From: Demequina sp.
GTDB lineage: Bacteria > Actinomycetota > Actinomycetes > Actinomycetales > Demequinaceae
Direction of reading: 5' to 3'
Assembly (NCBI GenBank): GCA_030148645.1
Contig: JASBTB010000058.1
Location: 1-40,919 of the forward strand
DNA: 40,919 nucleotides
The translations under genes were made by a program, and so were the position numbers. Within the stretch, counting starts at the first letter, position 1; each line of letters starts with the position of its first letter. Below, one piece after another: positions 7,936-16,107 of the stretch. The notes beneath the pieces are model-generated. The model did not search any database. It saw nothing but the letters and a program-made list of their open reading frames with translations, and was not told the DNA's origin.

Positions 7936-9102
7936 GTGGACCCGATCGCACGGCTCACGGCGGCGGGCCTGGGGTTGCCTGACTATGGCGGCCGCGAACT
8001 CGGTGCGGTGTTGTCGGCATCCCTTGCAGCCATCGGTGCGGGGCATGCGGTCGCGCACCGCGATGCCGAGGCGGACCGCGTGCGGCTCGCCGTTCCACGC
8101 GCGCATCACGTGGTGGTGGTGCTGCTGGACGGATTGGGTCACCTGCAACTTGAGGCACGCCGCGGCCATGCCCCCTTCTTGCGCGGCATCGAGTCCGGTG
8201 TGGTGACGGCTGGCTTCCCCACGACCACGGCCGCTTCGCTGTCGCTGTTCGGCACGGGGCTTGCCGCCGGACGGACCGGCATGTCGGGTTACACCGCTCG
8301 CAACCCCCGCACCGGTCGGCTTGCGAACCTGATCTCGTGGGAAGGCGCGTACCGGGCCGAGGAGTGGCAACCCATGCCGTCGCTGCTTGCCGAGGCGGAC
8401 CGCGCAGGGTTCACGGTGACGACATTGGGCAAGCGCACGTTCGCCGGGTCCGGCCTCACGCATGCCGTGTTGCGTGGTGGGCAGTTTGTCGGCGCAGAAC
8501 TCCTGGCCGACCGCATTGACGTGGCCTTGGGAATTGCCCAGAGTGCCGGAGTGTCGTACTGCTACTGGGGTGAGATCGACGCCGCGGGCCACCGCCATGG
8601 CTGGCAGTCGGATCCTTGGGTGGCGGCGCTCGAGGACGCGGATCGGGAACTACGGCGGCTCGCGGAAAACCTTCCGCGCGATGCGGTCTTGGTGGTCACT
8701 GCGGATCACGGCATGGTGGACGTGCTGGGTGCACCGCGGTGGGATGTCGGCAGGACAGCGGCCCTGTCCGAAGACGTCGACCTGGTCGCGGGAGAGCCGC
8801 GGGCTCTGCATCTGCACGTTCACGACGCGGACCCGGCCATAGTGGCGCAAAGGTGGCAAGACGTGCTCGGGGACGACGCCATCGTCCTGACCCGCGACGA
8901 GGCGCAGGCGGCGGGCTTGTTCGGCCCCATCTCCTTCGAAGCGAGAGACCGCATCGGCGACGTGGTCGTCGCCATGGCGGGGCGCGCCACCGTCGTGGAT
9001 TCCCGCTTTCAGAGCCCCCAATCGATGTCGTTGGTGGGAATGCATGGGTCGCTGACGCCCGAAGAGTTGCTGGTGCCGCTGCTCGTCGCCGAGGGACAGT
9101 AG
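7936..9102 (+). CDS. Alkaline phosphatase superfamily / nucleotide pyrophosphatase-type phosphodiesterase
   Basis: This 388-residue protein has the metal-binding plan of the phosphodiesterase/nucleotide pyrophosphatase branch of the alkaline phosphatase superfamily. The first Asp is in VVVLLDGLGHL near residue 70; the nucleophile Thr is in the FPTTTAASLSLFGTG segment near 97; the second metal site is in EIDAAGHRHGW near 215; TADHGMVDV follows near 258; and the last His is in GMHGSLTPEELLVPL near the C-terminus. I see no signal peptide, so it is probably cytoplasmic. It would hydrolyse a phosphodiester or phosphate ester whose identity is unknown. Its GTG start lies 2 bases after the DUF5998 stop, indicating an operon. 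It converges on sepH. Confidence 0.87.
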   Translation: MDPIARLTAAGLGLPDYGGRELGAVLSASLAAIGAGHAVAHRDAEADRVRLAVPRAHHVVVVLLDGLGHLQLEARRGHAPFLRGIESGVVTAGFPTTTAASLSLFGTGLAAGRTGMSGYTARNPRTGRLANLISWEGAYRAEEWQPMPSLLAEADRAGFTVTTLGKRTFAGSGLTHAVLRGGQFVGAELLADRIDVALGIAQSAGVSYCYWGEIDAAGHRHGWQSDPWVAALEDADRELRRLAENLPRDAVLVVTADHGMVDVLGAPRWDVGRTAALSEDVDLVAGEPRALHLHVHDADPAIVAQRWQDVLGDDAIVLTRDEAQAAGLFGPISFEARDRIGDVVVAMAGRATVVDSRFQSPQSMSLVGMHGSLTPEELLVPLLVAEGQ

Positions 9103-9105
9103 GGG

Positions 9106-9151
9106 CGCAACCTCCTGACCGTGCGCCTGAAGTCGCGCCGGTTGCGGTCAG
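9106..9151. terminator. Candidate bidirectional terminator between convergent genes
   Basis: Two inverted pairs are present: CGCAACC (9106-9112) with GGTTGCG (9140-9146), and CTGACCG (9115-9121) with CGGTCAG (9145-9151). They overlap at 9145-9146, so only one can form fully at a time. They lie in the gap between the phosphodiesterase gene and sepH and run into the sepH stop. The loops are long, so the evidence is modest. Confidence 0.35.
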
Positions 9152-10152
9152 TCGTTCTTGGCTCCGAAGACGATCTCGTCCCAACTGGGCACCGATGCCC
9201 TACCCTTGCGTGGTCGCTTGTCTGCATTGGGGGAGGGCTCTGGTGGCGGGCTTGCAGGAGGCTGCGGATCCTGCGTTTTGGCCGACCCTGGACGAGTGGC
9301 CCCCGCGGGATGGGGAATTGTCGTAGGACGACGTGACACACCGCCGCGCGCGGGCCCGAAACCTTCGAACCCCTCGTCGTCATCGTCGTCGTCCATCTCC
9401 AGAGGTTCGCGTGTGCCCCGGCGGCTGGCCAAGTCTTCGAGCAGGGCGTCAGTGGTCTCGTGCGCGACCCGCTCATCGGGCACCGGTGGTTCGCCCGCGG
9501 TGATGCTCGTGGGACGGTGGGGTTGTACGGGGGCCAACTCGGCGTCGGCGCGCACGGCGTTCAGGTGGCGGCGGGGCACGGGTGCATCCAAGAGTTCCGT
9601 CTCGGTCAGCCAGGTGGATTCCTCGTCTTCTGCGATCAGTGCCTTGGCGACATGGTCGAATGTCCACAGCGCCCGGGCTGCGCGTCCGTCGACGCGGAAA
9701 TCGGCCGCAACCTTCCACGGTTCGTCGATCTCTCGCCACGCATCCCACGTCACGGAGTCTGGATCGACACCCCGCCCGGCGAGACGATCGCCCACCAGAT
9801 CGCCGAGGGTGGGAGCTGTCGTGTCACGCCCGATGCGCGTCGTTGTCGCCATCTGCACAATGTAGGAGCGCTCCGCAAGTACAGGAGCCTCGAATTTGGT
9901 GATCGACTCGACCGATTCGCCGGTGAGTTCGGCAAGTTCCGCGGCGTTGAGACCGGCCCTGATGCGCTGCTGGATCTCTCGGGGGCTCAGGCGCATCGGC
10001 GGCGAATCCTCCTCGCGGCGCATCACGCGGGCATGACGCACCCAATGACGCAACTCGTCGGAGATGGCGAGCCGATGTTCGTCGCCGTCAGTCGTGACCA
10101 CGATGAGATGAGTACCGTCTTCGGACAGTCCCTTGAGGCTCATTCCCGTCAT
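9148..10152 (-). CDS. sepH: Cell division protein SepH (DUF3071)
   Basis: The protein has 334 residues. SepH is an actinobacterial division factor that binds FtsZ and stimulates assembly of Z-rings at septa. The N-terminal DUF3071 domain starts LKGLSEDGTHLIVVTTDGDEHRL, and a helix-turn-helix covers about residues 55-85 (RLSPREIQQRIRAGLNAAELAELTGES). The middle is conserved through the WDAWREIDEPWKV segment near 150. A long disordered acidic and proline-rich region includes six consecutive Asp, and the conserved tail ends in the SVPSWDEIVFG motif found in SepH proteins. Reading could begin at 10152 (MTGMSLKG) or 10143 (MSLKG); neither has a good ribosome binding site. The gene runs towards the phosphodiesterase gene and away from the IMPase gene. 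Confidence 0.88.
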   Translation of the reverse strand: MTGMSLKGLSEDGTHLIVVTTDGDEHRLAISDELRHWVRHARVMRREEDSPPMRLSPREIQQRIRAGLNAAELAELTGESVESITKFEAPVLAERSYIVQMATTTRIGRDTTAPTLGDLVGDRLAGRGVDPDSVTWDAWREIDEPWKVAADFRVDGRAARALWTFDHVAKALIAEDEESTWLTETELLDAPVPRRHLNAVRADAELAPVQPHRPTSITAGEPPVPDERVAHETTDALLEDLASRRGTREPLEMDDDDDDEGFEGFGPARGGVSRRPTTIPHPAGATRPGSAKTQDPQPPASPPPEPSPNADKRPRKGRASVPSWDEIVFGAKND

Positions 10153-10161
10153 TGCTCTACT

Positions 10162-10180
10162 GTGCCACGCCACGTGGCAC
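10162..10180. promoter_or_regulatory. Palindrome between the divergent sepH and IMPase genes, possible operator
   Basis: GTGCCAC (10162-10168) and GTGGCAC (10174-10180) are perfect inverted arms around GCCAC. The site lies 10 bases upstream of the sepH start and about 45 bases upstream of the divergent phosphatase gene, a position suited to a dimeric regulator. Confidence 0.4.
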
Positions 10181-10224
10181 CTTGCGTGGCGCCGCGCCAG
10201 CGCGTCGTGTGCGAGGCTGTTCGC

Positions 10225-11049
10225 ATGCACTCGCCCCACACACTGATGGAGATCGCCGCGACGCTCGCGAGGGAAGCGGGTGAACTCATCATCGAGGGTC
10301 GCGCACGGGCGCTCGTGACCTCGACCAAGACATCCCCCATCGATATCGTCACCCAAATGGACGTGGCAGCCGAGACGTTGTTGCGCACGCGGCTGAGCAA
10401 GGTGCGGCCGGACGACGCGATCATGGGGGAGGAAGGCGAGGACACGCCCGGGTTGTCGGGAGTGACGTGGGTGGTGGATCCCATCGATGGCACCGTGAAC
10501 TACCTGTACGGCCTGCCACACTTCGCCGTCTCGGTGGCCGCTGTCGAAGGCGGAACGGACCCTGTGACGTGGCGAATCCTTGCGGGCGCCGTGTACGACG
10601 GTTCCCGGGTCGAGTGGAAGGCGGCAGCCGGTCTGGGCGCATGGCGAAACGGCAAACGGCTGGAACGGTCGACGGGGCCGACACTGTCGGGGACTCTACT
10701 TGCGACGGGATTCAGCTATATCGCCCAGCGCAGAGTCGCCCAGGGCAAGATCGTGACGGCGATGCTGGCCCATGTGCGCGACATCAGACGCTTGGGCGCC
10801 GCAAGCGTGGACTTGTGCCTCGTCGCAGAAGGGACGATCGACGCCTACTACGAGCACGGACTCCACCCATGGGACTTTGCCGCCGGGGCGCTGATTGCTT
10901 CCCAGGCGGGGGTGACGGTGGCGGGAATCGATGGCGGACCGGCCGATTCTCACCTGCTGATCGCCGCAGTCCCGGGCGTGTGGGACGAGCTTCGGGACAG
11001 CCTCGAGCAGGCGGGTGCACGGCGTCCGTGGGATACGCCGGGCGCCTGA
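10225..11049 (+). CDS. Inositol monophosphatase family phosphatase
   Basis: The protein has 274 residues. The Mg-dependent phosphatase motifs are all present: GEEGED at residues 69-74, WVVDPIDGTVNY at 82-93 with D85 and D88 as metal ligands, and HPWDFAAGALIASQAGV at 214-230 with D217. The family hydrolyses inositol monophosphate, histidinol phosphate, 3'-phosphoadenosine 5'-phosphate or fructose bisphosphate; sequence alone does not settle which. In Actinobacteria the inositol and histidinol-phosphate roles are most common. GAGG at 10213-10216, 8 bases before the ATG, supports this start. An in-frame ATG lies 7 codons later. The gene is divergent from sepH, and a weak hairpin follows the stop. 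Confidence 0.88.
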   Translation: MHSPHTLMEIAATLAREAGELIIEGRARALVTSTKTSPIDIVTQMDVAAETLLRTRLSKVRPDDAIMGEEGEDTPGLSGVTWVVDPIDGTVNYLYGLPHFAVSVAAVEGGTDPVTWRILAGAVYDGSRVEWKAAAGLGAWRNGKRLERSTGPTLSGTLLATGFSYIAQRRVAQGKIVTAMLAHVRDIRRLGAASVDLCLVAEGTIDAYYEHGLHPWDFAAGALIASQAGVTVAGIDGGPADSHLLIAAVPGVWDELRDSLEQAGARRPWDTPGA

Positions 11050-11051
11050 AC

Positions 11052-11065
11052 TCGCGCAAACGCGA
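11052..11065 (+). terminator. Short hairpin with a T-rich tail after the IMPase gene
   Basis: TCGCG and CGCGA form a 5-bp stem around CAAA and are followed by TTTGT. It begins 3 bases after the stop. It is small, but the T-rich tail is unusual for this GC-rich window. Confidence 0.35.
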
Positions 11066-11154
11066 TTTGTGGTGCACAATGCCTGCGCTGAGTGGGAACA
11101 AAACCTCGGCCGCAAGCATTCATCACACACCTACAAGGTGAAGGAGATTCCCGG

Positions 11155-11454
11155 ATGGCGACCGACTACGACGCCCCCCGCAAGACCGACGACGAAATCG
11201 CCGCAGACTCCATCGAGGAGTTGAAGGCCCGTCGCTCGGACAAGAGTTCGGGTGTGGTCGACGAGGACGAGGCCGAGGCGGCCGACAGTTTCGAATTGCC
11301 CGGGGCCGACCTGTCGGGCGAGGAATTGTCAGTGAGGGTGTTGCCGCCGCAGCAGGACGAGTTCACGTGCATGTCGTGCTTCCTTGTGCACCACCGCAGC
11401 CAGTTGGCCGAGTTCAAGGGCGACCAGCCGATCTGCACGGAGTGCGCCGCGTAG
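11155..11454 (+). CDS. DUF4193 small zinc-binding protein
   Basis: This 99-residue protein is of the actinobacterial DUF4193 type. The acidic, helical first half (EEL-KARRSDKSSGVVDEDEAEAADSFELPGADL) is probably flexible. The C-terminal half carries two cysteine pairs, C72-x-x-C75 (CMSC) and C94-x-x-C97 (CTEC), which look like a zinc ribbon, between them FLVHHRSQLAEFKG. Function is unknown; the fold suggests a nucleic-acid- or protein-binding factor. AAGGAG at 11141-11146, 8 bases before the ATG, is one of the strongest ribosome binding sites in the window and suggests high expression. The gene stands alone between the phosphatase gene and dut, the usual actinobacterial neighbourhood. Confidence 0.88.
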   Translation: MATDYDAPRKTDDEIAADSIEELKARRSDKSSGVVDEDEAEAADSFELPGADLSGEELSVRVLPPQQDEFTCMSCFLVHHRSQLAEFKGDQPICTECAA

Positions 11455-11494
11455 CGTCGGCCGCGCCGACCCCGACGGCCTAGGCTGGAGCCCC

Positions 11495-11944
11495 ATGACA
11501 GACGTCGAGGTCCTGATCGCCACCACAGAGGCCGACGTGCCCGTGCCCGCCTACGCTCATCCGGGAGACGCAGGCGCCGACCTCACCACGCGCGAGGCGG
11601 TGGTGTTGGGGCCGGGCGAGCGGGCCACGTTGCGCACAGGTATCCGCATCGCCTTGCCCTCGGGCTACGTGGCGCTCGTGCACCCGCGGTCGGGGCTCGC
11701 GGCGCGGCACGGGTTGACGATCGTCAACGGTCCCGGCACTGTCGACGCTGGCTACCGCGGCGAGATCAGCGTGACGGTCCTGAACACCGATCAGCATGCC
11801 GCGGTGGAACTCGCCGTGGGAGACAGAATTGCGCAGCTGGTGATTCAGCGCGTGGAGCAGGCAGCATTCGTCCCCGTTGTCGACCTGCCGGGGTCCCACC
11901 GGGGCGTGGGCGGCTTCGGGTCCACGGGCAAGGCGAGCCAGTGA
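11495..11944 (+). CDS. dut: dUTP diphosphatase (trimeric dUTPase)
   Basis: The protein has 149 residues and hydrolyses dUTP to dUMP and pyrophosphate, keeping uracil out of DNA and feeding dTMP synthesis. All five motifs of trimeric dUTPases are visible in order: DAGADL, PRSGLA, a motif 3 reading GTVDAGYRGEI whose Asp and Tyr bind the uracil and sugar, GDRIAQLVI, and the glycine-rich C-terminal arm GVGGFGSTG that closes the site. Length is normal for the family. A CTGGAG just upstream can act as ribosome binding site. A TAGGCT hexamer 8 bases before the ATG may also make this a nearly leaderless promoter. The stop overlaps the next start (GTGA), so the OB-fold gene is coupled. Confidence 0.95.
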   Translation: MTDVEVLIATTEADVPVPAYAHPGDAGADLTTREAVVLGPGERATLRTGIRIALPSGYVALVHPRSGLAARHGLTIVNGPGTVDAGYRGEISVTVLNTDQHAAVELAVGDRIAQLVIQRVEQAAFVPVVDLPGSHRGVGGFGSTGKASQ

Positions 11945-12240
11945 GCGTCCTCGTCAATGCCGCCGCCTATCGTGGGACGCCATTGGGCGAACTTACCGCC
12001 CGGTCCATCGAGCGCACGGGTGGCAGAGTCGCGTATGTGGAGGTCAGCCCCCACGATGCCCCAGCACGGCTCATCGTCCGGCTCGTCGACCCGACCGGCG
12101 CGATCGACCTGGTATTTCTCGGTCGGCGCGTCGTCGCGGGACTCGAACCTGGGGCCACCCTCTGCGTCGAAGGCAGGGTGGCGACCAGCGACGATGTGCC
12201 GCGCATGTTCAACCCCCGATACGAGCTGTGCCGGCCGTGA
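11941..12240 (+). CDS. OB-fold nucleic-acid-binding domain protein
   Basis: The protein has 99 residues and a single small OB-fold-like beta barrel: strands near GRVAYVEVSP, ARLIVRLVDPTGAIDLVFLG, ATLCVEGRVA and the ending FNPRYELCRP. The middle strand pair with LVDPTG resembles the OB-fold proteins that usually follow dut in Actinobacteria, but I see no catalytic motif and the binding partner is unknown. Its GTG start overlaps the dut stop by four bases, and its own stop overlaps the DUF3159 start in the same way, so three genes are translated as one coupled chain. Confidence 0.78.
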   Translation: MSVLVNAAAYRGTPLGELTARSIERTGGRVAYVEVSPHDAPARLIVRLVDPTGAIDLVFLGRRVVAGLEPGATLCVEGRVATSDDVPRMFNPRYELCRP

Positions 12241-12902
12241 CGGCGAACAGATCCGCCGGTAGCGCCGGATCGCTCCTCGGCGAGGACTTCGATTGGTCGG
12301 AAGCGATCGGCGGCTGGCGCGGCATGGCCGAATCCGTGGCGCCGGGCGGCGTGTTCGTGACGGCATACCTGGTGTGGGGTGGCTTTCGCGCTCCAGTGAT
12401 TGCCGCCGTCGCCACCGTGCTCGTGATGGTCGTCGTGCGTCTGGTGCAGCGCACCGCGGTGACGCAGGCGTTGGGCGGGCTACTTGGTGTTGGCGTGGGG
12501 GCGATCTGGGCATGGCGTGCTGGCGACGCCACCGAATTCTTCGTGCCAAGTTTCTTCTACACGGGCGGCTACGCCATCGCGCTGTTGGCGTCGATGGTGG
12601 CGCGCTGGCCAGCCGTGGGAATCGTGGTCGGGCTCCTGAAGGGGTGGGGTGTCCGCTGGCGCGCCCACCCGCCAGCGGCCCGCCGATTCCAGGCGGCCAC
12701 GGGCTTTTACTTCGGGACCCAATTGGTCAAACTCGCCGTGCAACTTCCGTTGTACTTTGCGGGTGCCACCGCGGCGTTGGGTGTCGCGAAACTGGCCTTA
12801 GGCCTGCCGTGGTTTGCGGTGGCACTGTTTGTCATGTGGCGGATGGTGCGGAATGTAGAACTTCCTGAAGAGCCAGAGGGTCCGCCTCCGCCGAAAGAAT
12901 GA
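12237..12902 (+). CDS. DUF3159 integral membrane protein
   Basis: This 221-residue membrane protein has about five to six hydrophobic segments. It opens with a short soluble lead containing EDFDWSEAIGGWRGMAES, typical of DUF3159, then helices around residues 37-60, 65-90, 98-120, 155-175 and 180-200, and ends in a proline-rich cytoplasmic tail (PEEPEGPPPPKE). The RAHPPAARRFQAATGFYFGTQLVKLAVQLPLYFAG stretch carries the conserved family core. Function is unknown; the family may be transport-related. The GTG start overlaps the OB-fold stop (GTGA). The last 71 bases overlap the end of the convergent TrkA gene, so the two transcripts are antisense over their ends. Confidence 0.82.
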   Translation: MTANRSAGSAGSLLGEDFDWSEAIGGWRGMAESVAPGGVFVTAYLVWGGFRAPVIAAVATVLVMVVVRLVQRTAVTQALGGLLGVGVGAIWAWRAGDATEFFVPSFFYTGGYAIALLASMVARWPAVGIVVGLLKGWGVRWRAHPPAARRFQAATGFYFGTQLVKLAVQLPLYFAGATAALGVAKLALGLPWFAVALFVMWRMVRNVELPEEPEGPPPPKE

Positions 12903-13506
12903 ACAGCAACTCGTCGTGAGCCTCGACCGTGTCCTCGGGCGACGGGGCAATCGTCCGATCGCCACGCACGATGCAGGACAACACCGTGTCCGCAGGCAGG
13001 GTGATGTCTCGTAGTGCTGTTCCCACCAGGGGCGATTCGGACGGCAAGGTGACCTCGATGATCGACGCGCCGGACTGGTGGAAGGTGAACACCTTCACCA
13101 GGTCGCCCACGGCGACCGCCTCTTCCACCATGGCCGTCATGATGCGAGGCGTCGAGACCGCCACGTCCACCCCCCACTGGGCGTCATACATCCACTCGTT
13201 GCGGGGGTTGTTGACGCGCGCCACCGTGCGCGGTACCCCGAATTCGGTCTTGGCGAGGTAGGAGATCACGAGGTTCGCCTTGTCATCCCCGGTCGCGGCG
13301 ACCACGACGTCCATCGACTCGACGCCTGCCTCGCTCAGCGCCGCCAGTTCACACGCGTCGGCAAGCATCCACTCGGCCTCGGCCACTTGCGACACGCGCA
13401 TGGCGGCGGGGTTGTGGTCGATGAGCAGGACGTCGTGTGAATGTTCGAGGAGGTCTTGGGCGATGGATCGACCCACGGAGCCCGCACCCGCGATCAGCAC
13501 TTTCAT
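12832..13506 (-). CDS. TrkA-family potassium uptake regulator (second of a pair)
   Basis: The protein has 224 residues: an N-terminal Rossmann RCK_N domain with the NAD-binding GAGSVG turn (residues 7-12) and the acidic residue at the end of the second strand (LLIDHN), then an RCK_C domain near residues 135-215 with GASIIEVTLPSES. Such subunits form the cytoplasmic gating ring of Trk/Ktr-type potassium transporters and bind NAD(H) or ATP. It pairs with the adjacent TrkA protein, as in ceoB/ceoC-type actinobacterial loci. Its ATG lies inside the last codons of the upstream gene (ATGA overlap), so the two are coupled. No membrane subunit is visible in this window. Its 3' end overlaps DUF3159 for 71 bases. 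Confidence 0.88.
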   Translation of the reverse strand: MKVLIAGAGSVGRSIAQDLLEHSHDVLLIDHNPAAMRVSQVAEAEWMLADACELAALSEAGVESMDVVVAATGDDKANLVISYLAKTEFGVPRTVARVNNPRNEWMYDAQWGVDVAVSTPRIMTAMVEEAVAVGDLVKVFTFHQSGASIIEVTLPSESPLVGTALRDITLPADTVLSCIVRGDRTIAPSPEDTVEAHDELLFILSAEADPLALQEVLHSAPSAT

Positions 13507-14168
13507 GACGCCGCCTTGGGGGGGTGGCCGAAGGCCTTCACCGCGGCCCGCTCACGCGCGGTCATGATGAGGGCGTGGACATCGTCGCCATCCTGAAGCA
13601 CGGTTTCCTCGTCCGGTAGCAGGGCGGTGCCGAAGCGCGTCAGATAGGCGATCCGCGCCCCGGAGGCACGCTCCAACTCGTGGCACGTATGTCCCACCCA
13701 GCCATCGTTGAAGGGCAGTTGGCGCATGGTCAGGCCCGCGTCGGCGTCTTCATAGAGGGCCTCTGAGCCACCCGGTAGCAGGCGTGTCACGATCTGGGCC
13801 GCAGTCCAAGGTACGGGAGCGACGGTGGGTATACCCACACGTCGGTACACCTCGGCACGGCCGGAGTCCGCGATGCGGGCCACCACGTTTTGCACGCCAT
13901 ACGTCTCGCGGACGACGCGTGCGGCGAGGATGTTCGAGTTGTCGCCGTCCGAGACGGCGGCAAACGCATAAGCCTCGTCGACGCCAGCGGCCGTCAGCGT
14001 GTCCCTATCAAACCCAAGACCCGTGATTTTCTGGCCCTTGAAGTCGGAGGCAAGCCGACGGAAAGCGTCGGCGCGTACGTCAATGATTGCCACCGTGTGG
14101 CCGCGCGCCTCGAACACGCTCGCCAACGTGGCGCCGGTACGGCCACAGCCCATGATCACCACGTGCAC
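13503..14168 (-). CDS. TrkA-family potassium uptake regulator (first of a pair)
   Basis: The protein has 221 residues with the same RCK_N plus RCK_C plan as its downstream partner. The NAD-binding turn is GCGRTG (residues 7-12) and the ribose-binding acidic residue sits in AIIDVR. The second half contains GLTMRQLPFNDGWVGHTCHELER, the RCK_C start. Two different TrkA proteins in tandem usually form a heteromeric ring controlling one potassium channel. The start is GTG, preceded on the minus strand by TAGCGT exactly 6 bases upstream, so its mRNA is likely leaderless. It is divergent from the APC permease, 40 bases away. Confidence 0.88.
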   Translation of the reverse strand: MHVVIMGCGRTGATLASVFEARGHTVAIIDVRADAFRRLASDFKGQKITGLGFDRDTLTAAGVDEAYAFAAVSDGDNSNILAARVVRETYGVQNVVARIADSGRAEVYRRVGIPTVAPVPWTAAQIVTRLLPGGSEALYEDADAGLTMRQLPFNDGWVGHTCHELERASGARIAYLTRFGTALLPDEETVLQDGDDVHALIMTARERAAVKAFGHPPKAAS

Positions 14169-14174
14169 GCCCCC

Positions 14175-14180
14175 ACGCTA
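14175..14180 (-). promoter_or_regulatory. -10 element of a leaderless promoter for the TrkA pair
   Basis: TAGCGT on the minus strand, then GGGGGC, then GTG (14168). This is the same 6-base spacing as at five other genes here. Confidence 0.5.
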
Positions 14181-14208
14181 TACCGCCGGGAGCCTAGGAT
14201 GGTGCGAC

Positions 14209-16107
14209 GTGCGACGGTTTCTTCAACGAACGAGGCGGCTGGTGTTCGGCGCGCCCGTCGCGACGGACTTGACCAGGCCCCAGGCGCTGCGGAGTCGGTT
14301 TGCGCTTCCCGTGTTTGGCGCGGGCATGGTCTCGGCCGTCGCCTATGGCCCGGACGCGGTCCTTGCAGCCCTGCGGTCGGGAGCACAGCAGGACGCGTTC
14401 TTGGTGATGGCGGGCGGCGTGGTGGTCATCCTCGTGCTGATCGGCTCGGCCTACGCCTCGCAAGTGCGTGCCTTCCCGCACGAGCGCGGCGACTACGGCG
14501 TGGTCCGCGACCGGTTGGGTCAGCGATTTGGGATGATCACCGGCGCGTCGCTGCTCATTGACTATTTGTTCACGGTGTCCATTGCGGTGTCGGCGATCGC
14601 ACAGATTGTCGTGTTTGTCCTGCCGAGTTGGAGGGGCGCGGAGGCCGCACTCGCGGTGATGGTGCTGGCGTTCATGACTCTCGCGAATCTTCGCGGGGTA
14701 CGCGACCGGCGACGCGTTTTACTGACTGTGTGGCATGGATTCTTGGTGGTGCTGGCGGCCCTCGCGGTCGTGGGCCTGGTAGGGCGCGGCGCGGATCGGG
14801 TCGGCACGGTGGCGGCGGAGTCGCCCGAAACCTGGACCGTGCTCCTTGCGTATGCCGGGGCCGTCGCGTCCGGCGCGGTCATGGCCACCGGGCTCGAACA
14901 CCTGGCCTCGTCGGGCCCCTATCACGCCGAACCGCGGGGCAAGCGCGCCTCGCGTACCCTGCTGACCGCGGTCTTCGCGGCAGCCGTTGCCTTCTTCGTG
15001 GTCAGTTGGCTGGCCTGGATGTACCGGCTCAGCGGCTGGTCCAGCGGGTCCATCCTGATGCAGGTGTCGGAGCGAGTGTTCGGCAACACAATCGGCGTGT
15101 GGGTGGTGGGGGTGTCCGCCGTGGCGATTCTGTACGCGGCGGCCAATTCGGTCTTCAGGCGATTCTCGCGGCTGACCGGACTGCTCGCTTCCGACGGGGT
15201 ATTGCCGCGCCAGATGGCGATGCGCAACGATCGCCTGGTGCTGCGTGGCGCAATACTGCTGGTCGCCGTTCTGGCCGCCACGATCGTCGTCTTACTCGAC
15301 GCCAGCGTGAGCCGCTTGGTTCACATGTTCATCATTGGCGTGTTCACTGCCATCGTCTTGAGTCAGCGGGCCATGATCGAGTGGACCACCGCCAAACTGA
15401 AGTTGGCGACCCAGCCCCGTGAACGATGGTTGCTCCAGACGCGGCGGATCCTGCACATGGTGACCTCTGTCGTGGCCGTCGGCGTGCTCGCCGTCACCGC
15501 GGTGTTCAACTTTGCCAACGGCGCATGGATTGCGATCGTACTGATCGTGCTCGTCGTGGTGATGATGCATGCCATCAGACGCCACTATGCCGCCGTGAAG
15601 GAGGACATCGCACTCGACCGGGATGCCAAGGCGCCCAGCCCGCCCTCCGCGACCCACGGCATCGTGTTGGTCGCGCAAATGCACCGACCGGCACTGCACG
15701 CCCTGGCCTATGCCAAGGCCGCGCGGCACAGCACGCTGAAGGCGGTGACCGTACAAATCAACCGTGGTGCGGCTCTCGCGCTGCAACGTCGGTGGGCCAC
15801 GATGGATCTGGGGGCACCGCTCGTCGTGCTCGATTCGCCGTATCGCGATGTCGTGGGACCGATGTTGGACTACGTCAAGACCATGCACCGCGCTTCGCCC
15901 CGAGAGGCCGTGTTCGTCTACGTGCCCGAGTACCTCGTGGGCCATTGGTGGGAGCAACTGCTCCACAACCGTTCGACGGCACGATTGCGGGCCCAACTAC
16001 TCAGTGTGCCCAATGTGGTCGTCAGTGCGGTGCCATGGATGCTCGAATCCGCTCGTCGGGAGGGGCCTGTCGATGACCTCGTCGCCCGAGGACCGGAGCC
16101 CCAGTGA
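14209..16107 (+). CDS. APC-superfamily amino-acid permease with C-terminal cytoplasmic domain
   Basis: The protein has 632 residues with twelve or so membrane helices in the first 450, beginning after a basic lead (MRRFLQRTRRLVFG). The first helix carries the APC glycine-rich unwound segment (FGAGMVSAVAYGPDAVLAAL). The C-terminal 170 residues are soluble and hydrophilic with conserved features such as HGIVLVAQMHRPALHALAYAKA, resembling a universal-stress-like fold often attached to actinobacterial permeases. Substrate is unknown. I start it at GTG 14209 because a TAGGAT at 14195-14200 and an AGGA precede it, and a start further upstream would run into the TrkA gene. The stop overlaps the RNA methyltransferase start (GTGA). 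Confidence 0.83.
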   Translation: MRRFLQRTRRLVFGAPVATDLTRPQALRSRFALPVFGAGMVSAVAYGPDAVLAALRSGAQQDAFLVMAGGVVVILVLIGSAYASQVRAFPHERGDYGVVRDRLGQRFGMITGASLLIDYLFTVSIAVSAIAQIVVFVLPSWRGAEAALAVMVLAFMTLANLRGVRDRRRVLLTVWHGFLVVLAALAVVGLVGRGADRVGTVAAESPETWTVLLAYAGAVASGAVMATGLEHLASSGPYHAEPRGKRASRTLLTAVFAAAVAFFVVSWLAWMYRLSGWSSGSILMQVSERVFGNTIGVWVVGVSAVAILYAAANSVFRRFSRLTGLLASDGVLPRQMAMRNDRLVLRGAILLVAVLAATIVVLLDASVSRLVHMFIIGVFTAIVLSQRAMIEWTTAKLKLATQPRERWLLQTRRILHMVTSVVAVGVLAVTAVFNFANGAWIAIVLIVLVVVMMHAIRRHYAAVKEDIALDRDAKAPSPPSATHGIVLVAQMHRPALHALAYAKAARHSTLKAVTVQINRGAALALQRRWATMDLGAPLVVLDSPYRDVVGPMLDYVKTMHRASPREAVFVYVPEYLVGHWWEQLLHNRSTARLRAQLLSVPNVVVSAVPWMLESARREGPVDDLVARGPEPQ

